From a virus: 64,000 nucleotides of DNA. Numbering within the stretch: the first letter of the stretch is position 1; every line of letters begins with the position of its first letter. The stretch lies in IMG/VR virus record IMGVR_UViG_3300034198_008895, positions 99,395 to 163,394 of that record; one strand, given 5' to 3'. A program made the position numbers and the translations under genes. Below are positions 32,665 through 41,281 of this stretch, piece after piece. The notes under the pieces were generated by a model. That model did no database searches, was not told where the DNA came from, and saw nothing but the letters and a program-made list of their open reading frames with translations.

Positions 32665-35253
32665 ATGAACAAACTCCAGAGGTTTGCACTCGAGAATATC
32701 TACTGTGCTCCTGGACAAGATCAACAGTTTAGCTTTTCTCTTGTTCGAGTTAATAAAGTTTATCAACCTGTAACTTCTGTTGTTAATGTCTATAACGTAA
32801 CGAAAAGATTGCCAAACACACAGTATAGATATCATGTATTTGTAATTGGCAATCTTCATCCTCAGCTGCTGAATTTACTTCGCCAAGGCAAAGATTGGTT
32901 CAGAGATGTATGGGTAAAGGTTAGCGACGATATGGTTCTTCGTAATTACATTATGAAGATCTATAATGACAAGGGTGTGGTTTATCCAAGACAACATGTC
33001 TATTATTCGTTCATTGATGAAAACAGTATTGTTATTGCACTTGAATTTGAATACACATTGAAGCAAGCTTTTGATGTTGACTCATTTAAGTATATGCATG
33101 TTTATAGCAATAGTTGGTTTGCTAGTTCTGAGTTCATGACAACTGAAGTTCAGAATGGTATTAAACATGGCTTTGGTTTTGTATTTAACAATGCAGACAA
33201 ACTAGCTTTGCAAAATGAAATTAATAACTACGAACAATTCGGCGGTAAAGCAATTGTTTATGTAAATGGTTATTACACTGATAACCTTAATTTAAATATT
33301 CCTAACAGTAGTTATATTGAATATGTTTATGATCAGTCGATCATCTCAAAAGAGAAATTCACGATTGGTGATTTGAGAACATTTGACTCTGAAAAAGATA
33401 ACAAACTAAAATATCTATTGTTCCGTAATAACATTATTGACACTATTCAGTTTAAAGATGATACAGAAGTTTATGTCAGTAATGACAATGAACTTGTGAC
33501 AAAAGGTTTATTCTTTTATCAACATAAAGATTATGCTGTTCGGAATGTCACAGATAAAGATTTCTCTTTGTATGTTTCATTCGTCAATAACACAGCGCAA
33601 GAAATTACCAATCTAACTACTGGAGCAATTCAGGATAAGGTTGTTGTCTTATACACACGCAAAGCAGGTGTGACAAAGAATCTAGTTTATAGTGCTCCAA
33701 AAATGCATGAACTTTATAAACTTCCTCAGAATGTAGAGTTGGATGTTCTATTGAGTAGCGGTAGTAGTATTATTGACTTTAGAGCTGAAACACTTGAAAA
33801 TAGTGATTACTTTAAAGTCTCTAATCTTTCTGCTATTAAGAATCTCACAGTTGATATGGCTATTGGTGCTATGGGTTATGGTGGTATTTCATATTACTTT
33901 GCTCAAACACCTATTCTTCCAGACGGTGAAAATACTTATGTAGATGTTCCTGTGCTTTATCAGGAAAATTCATTAGCATTTGAATATAACAATGTCGGTG
34001 AGTTTACTGGTTGGTTTACTACATCTGGTTCTATTTATCCTTTTAATAGTGATTCAACAACGCAAGTTGAGTTTTTATATGGCAGAATGCCAGATGACTT
34101 TGGTCGTCTTTTAGGTAACACTGAAACAGTTACACTTTTACATGATGAATATCGTATTCTGTCCGCTTATTTTAACGGAGTTTCACGAATCACGAACTGG
34201 GAAGATATTACATCTGACACTAATCGCTGTAATATCAGTAATGGTCAACTCACGATAACAGAGTCAGAAGGTTATAAGGTAAAGATCGTTTATCTTAATC
34301 AACCTAATGTTTATGACTTAAATCTTTCATTGGTGGATGGTGTTTTACATTTCCCGTTATCTATTACAGAAGATCGTGGAACAGGGTTACAAACATTCCC
34401 TATGGATGTTCCTCCGTCACATCTTGAAATCTACTTAAATAAACGTAAACTAGTTCACGGATTAGATTACTTTATTGATTTCCCTTATATCTCTATTTGT
34501 AATAAAGAGTATGTTGATCCATATGTCGAAGGGCAGGATATTCATATTCGTGCTTATGGTATTACTTTAGATAAAACACAAATTAATGCTCATGAGAAAA
34601 CTGGTTTTGTTAACCATGGTGTTCTTTTAAGAAATAATTATTTCGATATCAGAGATGATCGTGTTATCTCTATTTATGTTAAAGGTCTTTTGCAGAAACG
34701 TGACACTGTTACTTTCGCTGAAGAAGATAACACAGTTCGTATGAATAACCCGATCAACGGTTATCCTTATACAATTAAAGAACCATTTATTCCTTTAAAG
34801 TCTATTAGTGGTAAAGACACAATTCCTTTATTTGAACAGGATATTGCTAAAAATAAACGCATCTCTGATTTGTTTACTTTAGTATTTCCTGAACCTCCTA
34901 TCAATCAGACTAATGTGATTGCTGATCATTATTATGTCTTCTCTCCATTGGTTAGTAAGATAATTGCAGATATGCTGGATGAAAATATTTCTCCAAGTCT
35001 GTACATGACACCTTATAACGATGGAACTATTGTTACATTGTTAGATCAACAACCTTACAAGCAATTGTTAGCACTTGATCCGATTAAGCACAATATGCCA
35101 GATAACCTTGTTGAGATTCATCCTCATTATGGTGCTGCGTCTATTAATTTGAATCTGTTCCAATATAGATTCATCAGCAATATTATTCGTTTGATTACTA
35201 ATAATAATCCTAACCGTATTAATATAAGCGGTTACTTAACTGTATCAGCATAA
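32665..35253 (+). CDS. large beta-rich protein, probably tail or baseplate
   Basis: An 862-residue protein with a GAGGA site overlapping the upstream stop. It is almost entirely beta-type, with many Tyr, Asn, Val and Thr residues. Repeated LEIYLNKRKLVHG and IYVKGLLQ-type strand pairs near residues 590 and 670 suggest several similar beta domains. No enzymatic motif is visible. The position beside sheath and tube genes supports a structural tail, neck or baseplate role. Confidence 0.75.
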   Translation: MNKLQRFALENIYCAPGQDQQFSFSLVRVNKVYQPVTSVVNVYNVTKRLPNTQYRYHVFVIGNLHPQLLNLLRQGKDWFRDVWVKVSDDMVLRNYIMKIYNDKGVVYPRQHVYYSFIDENSIVIALEFEYTLKQAFDVDSFKYMHVYSNSWFASSEFMTTEVQNGIKHGFGFVFNNADKLALQNEINNYEQFGGKAIVYVNGYYTDNLNLNIPNSSYIEYVYDQSIISKEKFTIGDLRTFDSEKDNKLKYLLFRNNIIDTIQFKDDTEVYVSNDNELVTKGLFFYQHKDYAVRNVTDKDFSLYVSFVNNTAQEITNLTTGAIQDKVVVLYTRKAGVTKNLVYSAPKMHELYKLPQNVELDVLLSSGSSIIDFRAETLENSDYFKVSNLSAIKNLTVDMAIGAMGYGGISYYFAQTPILPDGENTYVDVPVLYQENSLAFEYNNVGEFTGWFTTSGSIYPFNSDSTTQVEFLYGRMPDDFGRLLGNTETVTLLHDEYRILSAYFNGVSRITNWEDITSDTNRCNISNGQLTITESEGYKVKIVYLNQPNVYDLNLSLVDGVLHFPLSITEDRGTGLQTFPMDVPPSHLEIYLNKRKLVHGLDYFIDFPYISICNKEYVDPYVEGQDIHIRAYGITLDKTQINAHEKTGFVNHGVLLRNNYFDIRDDRVISIYVKGLLQKRDTVTFAEEDNTVRMNNPINGYPYTIKEPFIPLKSISGKDTIPLFEQDIAKNKRISDLFTLVFPEPPINQTNVIADHYYVFSPLVSKIIADMLDENISPSLYMTPYNDGTIVTLLDQQPYKQLLALDPIKHNMPDNLVEIHPHYGAASINLNLFQYRFISNIIRLITNNNPNRINISGYLTVSA

Positions 35254-35257
35254 AATA

Positions 35258-35287
35258 GTTACCAGAGGGATTATTCCCTCTGGTAAC
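35258..35287 (+). terminator. intrinsic terminator
   Basis: A 13-bp stem (GTTACCAGAGGGA and complement) right after the 862-residue gene; only a short T run follows. Confidence 0.7.
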
Positions 35288-35307
35288 TTTACGCAAAAAA
35301 AAAAAGA

Positions 35308-35337
35308 ATAACAGCCTGGTGTTACCCAGGCTGTTAT
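35308..35337 (-). terminator. intrinsic terminator
   Basis: A 12-bp stem (ATAACAGCCTGG and complement) followed on the minus strand by a long T run, after the nucleotidyltransferase-like gene. Confidence 0.88.
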
Positions 35338-35339
35338 GA

Positions 35340-35813
35340 TTACTTGCTGGCTTGCGTCAGCTTGTAAACCATGCTCCAGAGACGTGACCGCTGGTATTTG
35401 TCACCAGGCAGACAATGTCCACTAAAGCTTTCCTTCAGGAAGTTCCGAACCCTGATCTTGGTTCCGTAATCATGACACAACTGGATGTCGATCTTCTGAC
35501 AATCTTCGTGGTGTTCAAAATGACGTTGACCGTAATCTCGAGCTTGTTCCTCACAATAACAAAAGTGCTTACTTAACACTTTCGTCGTCATGGGGTCGAG
35601 GTAATCCTGAACTGCCTCGTTGAGCTTGTAACCAATTTCAGACAAGAAGTCTTCGATTTCCTGCGAGTAGCAAGTAATGAAGTCCCAGTCTGATTCTTGG
35701 GTAGCTCCACCAAAGAACCGACTACCGGTCAAGTTGAACTCAAACTTCGAATTCTCCAAGTCCAGAAGAGCCTGTTGCAAAGGCGAGAGGAAGGTGTTGG
35801 TGTCGTGCAGCAT
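35340..35813 (-). CDS. minimal nucleotidyltransferase-fold protein
   Basis: A 157-residue protein; the ATG at 35813 follows AAGGAG. It has the nucleotidyltransferase signature GSRFFGG...SDWDF at about residues 30-45 (Gly-Ser, then paired acidic residues) and a later KIDIQL strand that could provide the third carboxylate. Such folds transfer nucleotides to small molecules, RNA or proteins; the substrate is not evident. The base composition is more GC-rich than in surrounding genes. It has its own promoter and terminator. Confidence 0.7.
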   Translation of the reverse strand: MLHDTNTFLSPLQQALLDLENSKFEFNLTGSRFFGGATQESDWDFITCYSQEIEDFLSEIGYKLNEAVQDYLDPMTTKVLSKHFCYCEEQARDYGQRHFEHHEDCQKIDIQLCHDYGTKIRVRNFLKESFSGHCLPGDKYQRSRLWSMVYKLTQASK

Positions 35814-35936
35814 GGTGTTTCTCCTTGTCAAGTACCCTGACCACGGGTCGTGGTGAAGCTTATATAAATATTAATTAACGATTAATGTTAACTAACTTGA
35901 CTTGAAGGACAACAAACAACACAACTTACATCACTT

Positions 35937-35964
35937 AATATATATGTAACCAAATAAAATTCAG
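35937..35964 (-). promoter_or_regulatory. phage-type promoter
   Basis: On the minus strand, -35 CTGAAT, a 16-bp spacer ending TTACATA, and -10 TATATT. It lies 124 bp ahead of the nucleotidyltransferase-like gene. Confidence 0.7.
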
Positions 35965-35971
35965 TTACTAT

Positions 35972-36646
35972 TTATCTTACCAATTTAGGTAGAATAAACA
36001 TATCCACATTTTTCTTAAGATCATCAATCGTACCATCATTAAATAAAGTATGATTGAACTTATAACCAATCCAATCGCGTTCAGAAAGATGCACATCCTG
36101 ATTAACGAAGTTAGGTGATTTAGAGTGTTTTAAATAAAACTTATATAAAGCTTTTTCCCAATTAGTGCTAAGCTTATTATGGTTAAGAGCAGACTGATAC
36201 CAAGCAGGTAGTGGTCCTCTTGTTACCTGTAAAGTTAATGCATTTAGTTCTTCAAGCATATATAACTCAGGCATGAATCTTGTATCCGAAATTACAATGT
36301 TATCAGAATCTGATAATTTCATAAGGGCTTTTTGAACATTATAAACCCAGATGTTATCATTAAACTTATGACGGAGTACTTCTGTTCCTACACGAGTGAG
36401 AGCATATCTCGGTGTGAAATTAGGGATACCTAGTTTTTCACTCCACCATTCGTCAACAACATCACGTTGTTTTCTTGCTTCTGGAGTTTTGCCTTCAAGC
36501 ATCTCTCTATCCCATTGGAACATAGCAGCCATGGTATCTTTAAGAGCAAACCCAAATGAGATTTGCTTAAACCCAAGACTAGAGATTAGGTAGTCTGCAA
36601 TGGTATCCTTACCCGATCCAATTAATCCAGTAATTGAAACTATCAT
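35972..36646 (-). CDS. deoxynucleoside monophosphate kinase
   Basis: A 224-residue P-loop kinase. The ATG at 36646 follows AAAGG and begins directly at the first strand; GLIGSGKDT (about residues 7-15) is the Walker A loop. Later blocks (a TPRYALTRVGTEVLR helix, a VISDTRF strand with an acidic residue, and a C-terminal HxSE segment) match the T4 gp1-type dNMP kinase family. It would phosphorylate dNMPs, possibly modified ones, to supply phage DNA synthesis. It lies 1 nt after an 88-residue gene. Confidence 0.82.
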   Translation of the reverse strand: MIVSITGLIGSGKDTIADYLISSLGFKQISFGFALKDTMAAMFQWDREMLEGKTPEARKQRDVVDEWWSEKLGIPNFTPRYALTRVGTEVLRHKFNDNIWVYNVQKALMKLSDSDNIVISDTRFMPELYMLEELNALTLQVTRGPLPAWYQSALNHNKLSTNWEKALYKFYLKHSKSPNFVNQDVHLSERDWIGYKFNHTLFNDGTIDDLKKNVDMFILPKLVR

Positions 36647-36647
36647 T

Positions 36648-36914
36648 TTATACCTTTCTGTTACAATGCGGGTCAAGACCGATACGTATTCTGAAATCAC
36701 GTATATCTTCTCGTGGCTGAGATTCCCATTTGTCATCTAACATTTTTAGATAACGTTCTGTTAATTCTCTAGCAGTATTATCATGAGCTAACCATCTAGC
36801 GTCAGACATTACTTCTATACGTAAATAGTGAAGTTGTAATTCCGCATTCCACTTACGTTTGCGTTGCCATTCTTTAAATGCGGCCTTTGCTAACTGAAAC
36901 CAAGAGACTTTCAT
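36648..36914 (-). CDS. small helical protein
   Basis: An 88-residue, highly charged helical protein with several Trp residues. It overlaps the upstream gene by 4 bp and abuts the dNMP kinase, implying a co-translated set. No family is recognised. Confidence 0.65.
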   Translation of the reverse strand: MKVSWFQLAKAAFKEWQRKRKWNAELQLHYLRIEVMSDARWLAHDNTARELTERYLKMLDDKWESQPREDIRDFRIRIGLDPHCNRKV

Positions 36915-37846
36915 ACCGGAACCTCTCTTGAAACAAATTGCATTCGGTAAGAACCATTCTTAGATCGATGATCTCTTTCACAGAACTCTTTAATCGCCTG
37001 ATAATGTGTTTTACCATCACTGGCATCTGTAGAAAGGCCAATGGTTCCACCTTTCCAGCTACCTTTTTCTGTACCCGTCTCTTGATCAAATTCAATATCT
37101 AGACGACGATAAATACGATTTGGCGTGAACCAGGATAACCACTTAAACCATCCTTCACCACGTTTATAAATAGATTCTTCGATAACAGTCTTTGCTTTAA
37201 CTTCTGTACCATCATAATCTCTTAAAACAAAAACAACAGCGGGACATACTTCTTTAGCTTTTCTTAGCGTATCGAAGTAATCCATACCCTTGAGACCTTT
37301 TTCATTTTTGATTTCATAGTGTAATTCATTCTTATCGTCATACAAACGAAATGCTGTTGTACGAAATTGAGTCCATGGAAGATGTCTTGACCACGTTTTA
37401 TCGACAAGAGGAACAAACCCTCTTTCAGGGTCATTAATTTCACCACGTTTATAAGTTAAGAAACCATCCTTATCAACATGGGTATGATGATTATGTTCAT
37501 TCTGAAAACCATAGAAGATTTGTAAAAAACCTTCATGAAGAGAAAATCCATAATCCTTAGAAAAAGAATAGTCGTACCAATCACGACCCATTCTAGCAAT
37601 TGTGTTAGGGTCCCATGCGGCTTTGACACGATATGTCACACGCTTAACAATCTGTCCAAGATAAACACGAAACACCCAACCAAATATCCAAACAGTTAAA
37701 GATGCTTTTACACGACTTTCATGATCGTCGTGATCATCATCGCCTTCACCACCGTTACTACTTAGAACAACACGGAATGCATTCCAGCTAGACTTACCAT
37801 ATGTGATAGGTCCAAACTGTTTGTCATTATCTGTCAAACGTCCCAT
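36911..37846 (-). CDS. conserved phage protein of unknown function
   Basis: A 311-residue protein; the ATG at 37846 follows AAGGAG. The N-terminus (MGRLTDNDKQFGPITYG) and the following Trp/Arg block with an acidic His/Asp-rich loop near residues 30-45 resemble a family I recall from several large phages. It contains a conserved FGW-RV segment and a C-terminal beta-rich part with a RDYDGTEVKAKTV-type strand. There is no catalytic assignment. Confidence 0.72.
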   Translation of the reverse strand: MGRLTDNDKQFGPITYGKSSWNAFRVVLSSNGGEGDDDHDDHESRVKASLTVWIFGWVFRVYLGQIVKRVTYRVKAAWDPNTIARMGRDWYDYSFSKDYGFSLHEGFLQIFYGFQNEHNHHTHVDKDGFLTYKRGEINDPERGFVPLVDKTWSRHLPWTQFRTTAFRLYDDKNELHYEIKNEKGLKGMDYFDTLRKAKEVCPAVVFVLRDYDGTEVKAKTVIEESIYKRGEGWFKWLSWFTPNRIYRRLDIEFDQETGTEKGSWKGGTIGLSTDASDGKTHYQAIKEFCERDHRSKNGSYRMQFVSREVPV

Positions 37847-37892
37847 TGACATCTCCTTAGTAAAATTCACTTAATGAAAAAATAAATAAAAA

Positions 37893-37918
37893 AACAAGAG
37901 AGCATATGCTCTCTTGTT
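37893..37918 (-). terminator. intrinsic terminator
   Basis: A stem AACAAGAGAGCA...TGCTCTCTTGTT is followed on the minus strand by a T-rich run, after the 117-residue gene. Confidence 0.82.
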
Positions 37919-37919
37919 C

Positions 37920-38273
37920 TTAATGGAAATTTAAATTAGGTTTAATGAAATTAAAGATCTTTTCAATAATTTCACAAGACGCTAAATGAGAACTCATATC
38001 TCTATTAATAGGAACGATAATTGTATTTTCGCAAAATATACCATGAAAAATTTTATCGCTAAATGGTTCATTGCGTTCAGTTGTAATTTTTTTATAATTT
38101 ACAGACGACTGTCTAAAATAAATTCTTGTTGCTATATGACTTAATGTAGGTGTTTTTTCAATAAGTTCTTTTATTGTGTCATAATGTTCTTGTGTGAATA
38201 ACGGATTATCACCCATGACCATTTCTTGACATGAATCACCTTGTTTAAGATTGTCAATAATAAACTGGTTCAT
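37920..38273 (-). CDS. unassigned small protein
   Basis: A 117-residue protein with AAGGAG 10 nt before the ATG, located inside the end of the upstream small membrane-protein gene. It is mixed alpha/beta with no recognised motif and ends directly at the terminator. Confidence 0.68.
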   Translation of the reverse strand: MNQFIIDNLKQGDSCQEMVMGDNPLFTQEHYDTIKELIEKTPTLSHIATRIYFRQSSVNYKKITTERNEPFSDKIFHGIFCENTIIVPINRDMSSHLASCEIIEKIFNFIKPNLNFH

Positions 38274-38274
38274 G

Positions 38275-38439
38275 TCACCCAGACTCCTTCTTAAATATTC
38301 TTGACAAAAATTTTATTCTGTTTATCTTAGGTTTTAAATAACTAAGATCTGCTTTTCTAATATGCTCAAAAGCAGCTACTATGAACATAACGAACACAAT
38401 AGCTGCAATTAATAAAAGAAAAGCCAGAAAGAATTTCAT
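38275..38439 (-). CDS. small single-pass membrane protein (54 aa)
   Basis: A 54-residue reading frame starting MKFFLAFLLLIAA, with one strongly hydrophobic helix at residues 2-24 and a basic C-terminus. Its ATG immediately follows the stop codon of the upstream membrane-protein gene (TAAATG), and it ends 1 nt before the next gene, so all three are probably co-translated. The function is unknown. Confidence 0.72.
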   Translation of the reverse strand: MKFFLAFLLLIAAIVFVMFIVAAFEHIRKADLSYLKPKINRIKFLSRIFKKESG

Positions 38440-38760
38440 TTAAATCTTGGTAGCTGCCAAAATAACAACAGCAATAGCCAGAGAGAAAATAGAAACAGCA
38501 ATCAATGCATAACCCGAACCTTCGGGAGTCATCTTTGCTTTACGGAAATATTCTTCAAGATCGATATAATCCACCAGAGCTTTACGACCTAAGTGAAGAA
38601 CACCAATATAAAGAATACTTGTAACAAGAATGATTAAAGTGCTAAGAACACCAGCACCAAAAGGAAGATTACGGATTAAGCCGGAATCAGGATCAGATAA
38701 CAGAAGAACTGCCACAACAAGAATAGAACCAATACCAAGGAATACATTACGAAAGCGCAT
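38440..38760 (-). CDS. three-helix membrane protein
   Basis: A 106-residue protein; the ATG at 38760 follows GGAGA. Hydrophobic helices lie at about residues 6-23, 33-55 and 82-104, with a charged helix between the second and third. It belongs to a run of three small membrane-protein genes (38275-39305). The function is unknown. Confidence 0.68.
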   Translation of the reverse strand: MRFRNVFLGIGSILVVAVLLLSDPDSGLIRNLPFGAGVLSTLIILVTSILYIGVLHLGRKALVDYIDLEEYFRKAKMTPEGSGYALIAVSIFSLAIAVVILAATKI

Positions 38761-38810
38761 TTTTAATCTCCAGAACAAAAAAGAAAAAGGGTATCTCACT
38801 TAATTGTGAG

Positions 38811-39305
38811 TTAGTTTAATTTAAAGTGATCAGGTACTTTTAGATAACCAGGTAATTCAATACTTCCTTGAAGATCAGTTAGACCACAACCACCTTGTAA
38901 ATAAATCCTACCATAAACTAGACCTGGTTGTGGAACAATAATTGTTCTGGTAGAATATACTTGTTTATAATCTAAAACTTTACTGTAAGATTCTTTAAGA
39001 GCATTCCAGAATACAATAGGAATAACTTTAAATTTAGATTCATAAAGAAGACCTGGTTCAAATGCAATCTTAACTATTACTGCACAAAACGATTCAAACA
39101 AAACAACAGCAAACAAAACTGTAAAAGGTCCAGTTAGAAGACGAGCAATTAATTCAATACCAGAAGCTTCAAAGTTATGCTGAGCAAGTCGAATAAAAGA
39201 ATATAACATTCCCAAAGCAATCAAGAAGAAAGCTTTGTCAACATTGTATTGCCAATTTTCATTGTTGAATACAGAGTACTCAAACTTAATTTCTTCATTA
39301 CTCAT
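38811..39305 (-). CDS. membrane protein
   Basis: A 164-residue protein; the ATG at 39305 follows AAAGGA, so the longer frame is rejected. Hydrophobic helices lie near residues 20-37 and 50-75. The last 60 residues are beta-rich and probably soluble. It lies just downstream of the DNA ligase gene on the same transcript. No family is recognised. Confidence 0.68.
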   Translation of the reverse strand: MSNEEIKFEYSVFNNENWQYNVDKAFFLIALGMLYSFIRLAQHNFEASGIELIARLLTGPFTVLFAVVLFESFCAVIVKIAFEPGLLYESKFKVIPIVFWNALKESYSKVLDYKQVYSTRTIIVPQPGLVYGRIYLQGGCGLTDLQGSIELPGYLKVPDHFKLN

Positions 39306-39315
39306 TTTCTTTCCT

Positions 39316-40269
39316 TTAAATAGGAGAATCAGCTTTAGCGACAAAGCTTTCAAAAGTCGGAAACCGTGGTTTATCTTTACTTCCCTTAGGAAATAACTTA
39401 AATTTAATCATCATTCCAGGAAGCTTGTCTCTTTCCTGATAAAGTCTGATTTTCTCAGCTCTAGGCAAATTACCAGCAGCGACAACACACTGACTGTTTT
39501 TCTTAGCAATCAGTCTTTTGGACCAAGGATCATAAATATTCTTCACAAGTTTACAGAAGAACTTACCGATCTCAGCCGAAGCTACTTTGCGCTCGTAGTG
39601 AATTTCATCACCATCGGCATCATACAACTCTGTCGGCTCAGGTAAAGGATTAGTCTTATATGCCGGAGCAACACTGAGTATGATAGCTTCTTCAGAAATG
39701 AAACGCTTTATTCTTAAGAACTCACCTTCTTCGGAAGACACACCTTCCTTATAAGTAAGTCTAGGATTACGAATTACAATACCTTCTTGATTATTCTTTA
39801 GCAGATGTTCCTCATAATGAAGAATTTCTTCTATAGTAGTCACTCGAATATATTCCGGCATGATAAACTGAGGATTGTTTTGAGAAAACAGTTCCAGGTT
39901 AGCAAGCCGATCTTCAAAAGGAAACTCTGCTAGTGCAAAGTTGTCAATAAGGACACATCTGTGATGTTCCTTTTTATTATACATGTTAATGAATGCTGTC
40001 GTCTTTCTGCAGCAGTCAATAGGATCGTAGTTACCATTTTCATCGGTAACAATTAATTCAAACTCTTTACCTTCGTATTCTTCTTTTCCGTAAAGTGTTT
40101 GTAGGTTCTTATTAGTAATAGGAATCTTAGACTTTCCTAACAGTTTACCATTTTCCACATAACAACGAACACCGTCATATTTGATCATGACAATTAGTTC
40201 GTGATATTTATTAAGTAACTGGATAAGTTCTTGTTCGGTCGTGTCTACTGCTCTTTGCGGTTTGTTCAT
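39316..40269 (-). CDS. ATP-dependent DNA ligase
   Basis: A 317-residue ligase. Motif I KYDGVR places the adenylated Lys at residue 30. Further motifs are FELIV (III), EGIVIRN (IV) and LRIKRF (V), followed by an OB-fold end with GMMIKFKLF and a PRFPTF segment typical of DNA ligases. It would seal nicks in phage DNA using ATP. The length is close to the T7-type small ligases. GAGGG precedes the ATG. Confidence 0.88.
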   Translation of the reverse strand: MNKPQRAVDTTEQELIQLLNKYHELIVMIKYDGVRCYVENGKLLGKSKIPITNKNLQTLYGKEEYEGKEFELIVTDENGNYDPIDCCRKTTAFINMYNKKEHHRCVLIDNFALAEFPFEDRLANLELFSQNNPQFIMPEYIRVTTIEEILHYEEHLLKNNQEGIVIRNPRLTYKEGVSSEEGEFLRIKRFISEEAIILSVAPAYKTNPLPEPTELYDADGDEIHYERKVASAEIGKFFCKLVKNIYDPWSKRLIAKKNSQCVVAAGNLPRAEKIRLYQERDKLPGMMIKFKLFPKGSKDKPRFPTFESFVAKADSPI

Positions 40270-40357
40270 GATGTACCCTCTCTTTAGGTTATCATTCGAT
40301 TATAAATGAAATAAAAAATAAAAATTTTTTGATTATTTAACCTTTAAGGGGAAACCT

Positions 40358-40570
40358 ATGACTTTAACAGAATGCATGAATCATGATAAGTATTGTATCG
40401 GAAGAACAGATATGAAGATCTGTGGTATGTGTAAAAGTAAAGCCGTTAATGATCATATTGACTCTTTACCTATAGATCAACAAGTTGAATTAAAACAACT
40501 TCTTCCTATGGTTAGTAATTTAACATGTAAAGCAACTAATGGTAGCTACTATACTTCTAAAGCAAAATAA
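40358..40570 (+). CDS. small Cys-rich protein
   Basis: A 70-residue protein with AAGGGG before the ATG. Cys residues at about 6, 13, 22 and 25, including a CGMC pair, suggest a metal site. It is divergent from the ligase gene and followed by its own terminator. The function is unknown. Confidence 0.65.
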   Translation: MTLTECMNHDKYCIGRTDMKICGMCKSKAVNDHIDSLPIDQQVELKQLLPMVSNLTCKATNGSYYTSKAK

Positions 40571-40572
40571 AA

Positions 40573-40600
40573 TATACACCACCATTACTGGTGGTGTATA
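40573..40600 (+). terminator. intrinsic terminator
   Basis: A stem of about 11 bp (TATACACCACC and complement), followed by TCTCTTTGTTTG, after the small Cys-rich gene. Confidence 0.78.
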
Positions 40601-40614
40601 TCTCTTTGTTTGTT

Positions 40615-40688
40615 TGGTGCCCCGAGTCGGAATCGAACCAACGCCTGAGGATTACAAATCCACTGCACGACCTTCATGCTACCGGGGC
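40615..40688 (-). tRNA. tRNA-Thr (UGU)
   Basis: A 74-nt cloverleaf on the minus strand: acceptor GCCCCGG/TCGGGGC, a 4-bp D stem, an anticodon loop TTTGTAA with anticodon TGT, T arm GTTGG-TTCGATT-CCGAC, and discriminator A with encoded CCA. One T-T mismatch is in the anticodon stem. It would read ACA and related Thr codons, which are common in this AT-rich genome. Confidence 0.92.
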
Positions 40689-40694
40689 ACGCAA

Positions 40695-41039
40695 TTACTT
40701 ACTCAGATTGTCTGTGATAGCAGAGGTTTGAGAAGCTTGCGCCTTCAGTGTTTTACTGAAGTTATTTAAAGCTGAGAGAGCATCATGCCAAACACTTGAT
40801 CCGCCTGACACAGCAAGACCAACAAGAATTGACACAACAATAGGATCAAAGTTAAACAGCTTGAACTCAGGTGGTTGAACCACCGAAAGAACAATACCGC
40901 AAGCAAACGTGATCAATTGATACACACTGCTATTAACATTCTTCTTTTCAAGATAAGCACGTTTAAGAATGTCTGTAACGCGTTCAGCGCCGACAGCAAT
41001 CAAAGCAACGTACTGAATAAAGTCAACGATTTGATCCAT
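40695..41039 (-). CDS. small membrane protein, possibly holin-like
   Basis: A 114-residue protein; the ATG at 41039 follows TTGGAG. Hydrophobic helices lie near residues 5-20, 42-58 and 68-85, and the third is Gly/Ser-rich and followed by a WHDAL segment. The C-terminus is polar and helical. It lies between two tRNA genes. The size and topology would suit a holin-type protein, but no family motif proves it. Confidence 0.62.
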   Translation of the reverse strand: MDQIVDFIQYVALIAVGAERVTDILKRAYLEKKNVNSSVYQLITFACGIVLSVVQPPEFKLFNFDPIVVSILVGLAVSGGSSVWHDALSALNNFSKTLKAQASQTSAITDNLSK

Positions 41040-41086
41040 AGTAATCTCCAAGTTATGTACCGAAATATTTATTTTTTAATAGAATG

Positions 41087-41176
41087 TGGCGGAGGCTGTG
41101 GGATTCGAACCCACGAGAGTCTTTCGACTCTGACGGTTTAGTAGACCGTTGATTTCAACCACTCATCCAAACCTCC
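41087..41176 (-). tRNA. tRNA-Ser with anticodon ACU
   Basis: A 90-nt class II tRNA on the minus strand: acceptor GGAGGTT/AGCCTCC, discriminator G with encoded CCA, a long variable arm (GAGTC-GAAA-GACTC), T arm GTGGG-TTCGAAT-CCCAC, and anticodon stem ACGGT/ACCGT around loop CTACTAA. The anticodon is therefore ACT, reading AGU/AGC Ser codons. An unmodified or inosine A34 is very unusual for this box, where GCT is normal. Confidence 0.88.
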
Positions 41177-41190
41177 GCAAAACTTACAAA

Positions 41191-41271
41191 CTATTTAGTA
41201 GGTTGTTGGTTTTGTTTTTGTTCCTCGTCAGGTTTTTTAGGAACGTAACCACGATGATCATGCCAAGACAT
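41191..41271 (-). CDS. very small polar protein (26 aa)
   Basis: A 26-residue frame (starts MSWHDHRGYVPKK, then Glu/Gln/Lys-rich) with an excellent AAGGAG site 7 nt before the ATG. It lies 10 nt downstream of the helicase gene. The strong ribosome site is the main support. The function is unknown. Confidence 0.6.
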   Translation of the reverse strand: MSWHDHRGYVPKKPDEEQKQNQQPTK

Positions 41272-41281
41272 AAAAGTCTCC

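Noticed and set aside
40695-41039. Definite holin assignment
   Set aside because: Size and topology fit, but no family motif is seen and the gene is not next to the wall hydrolases. Kept as a membrane protein only.
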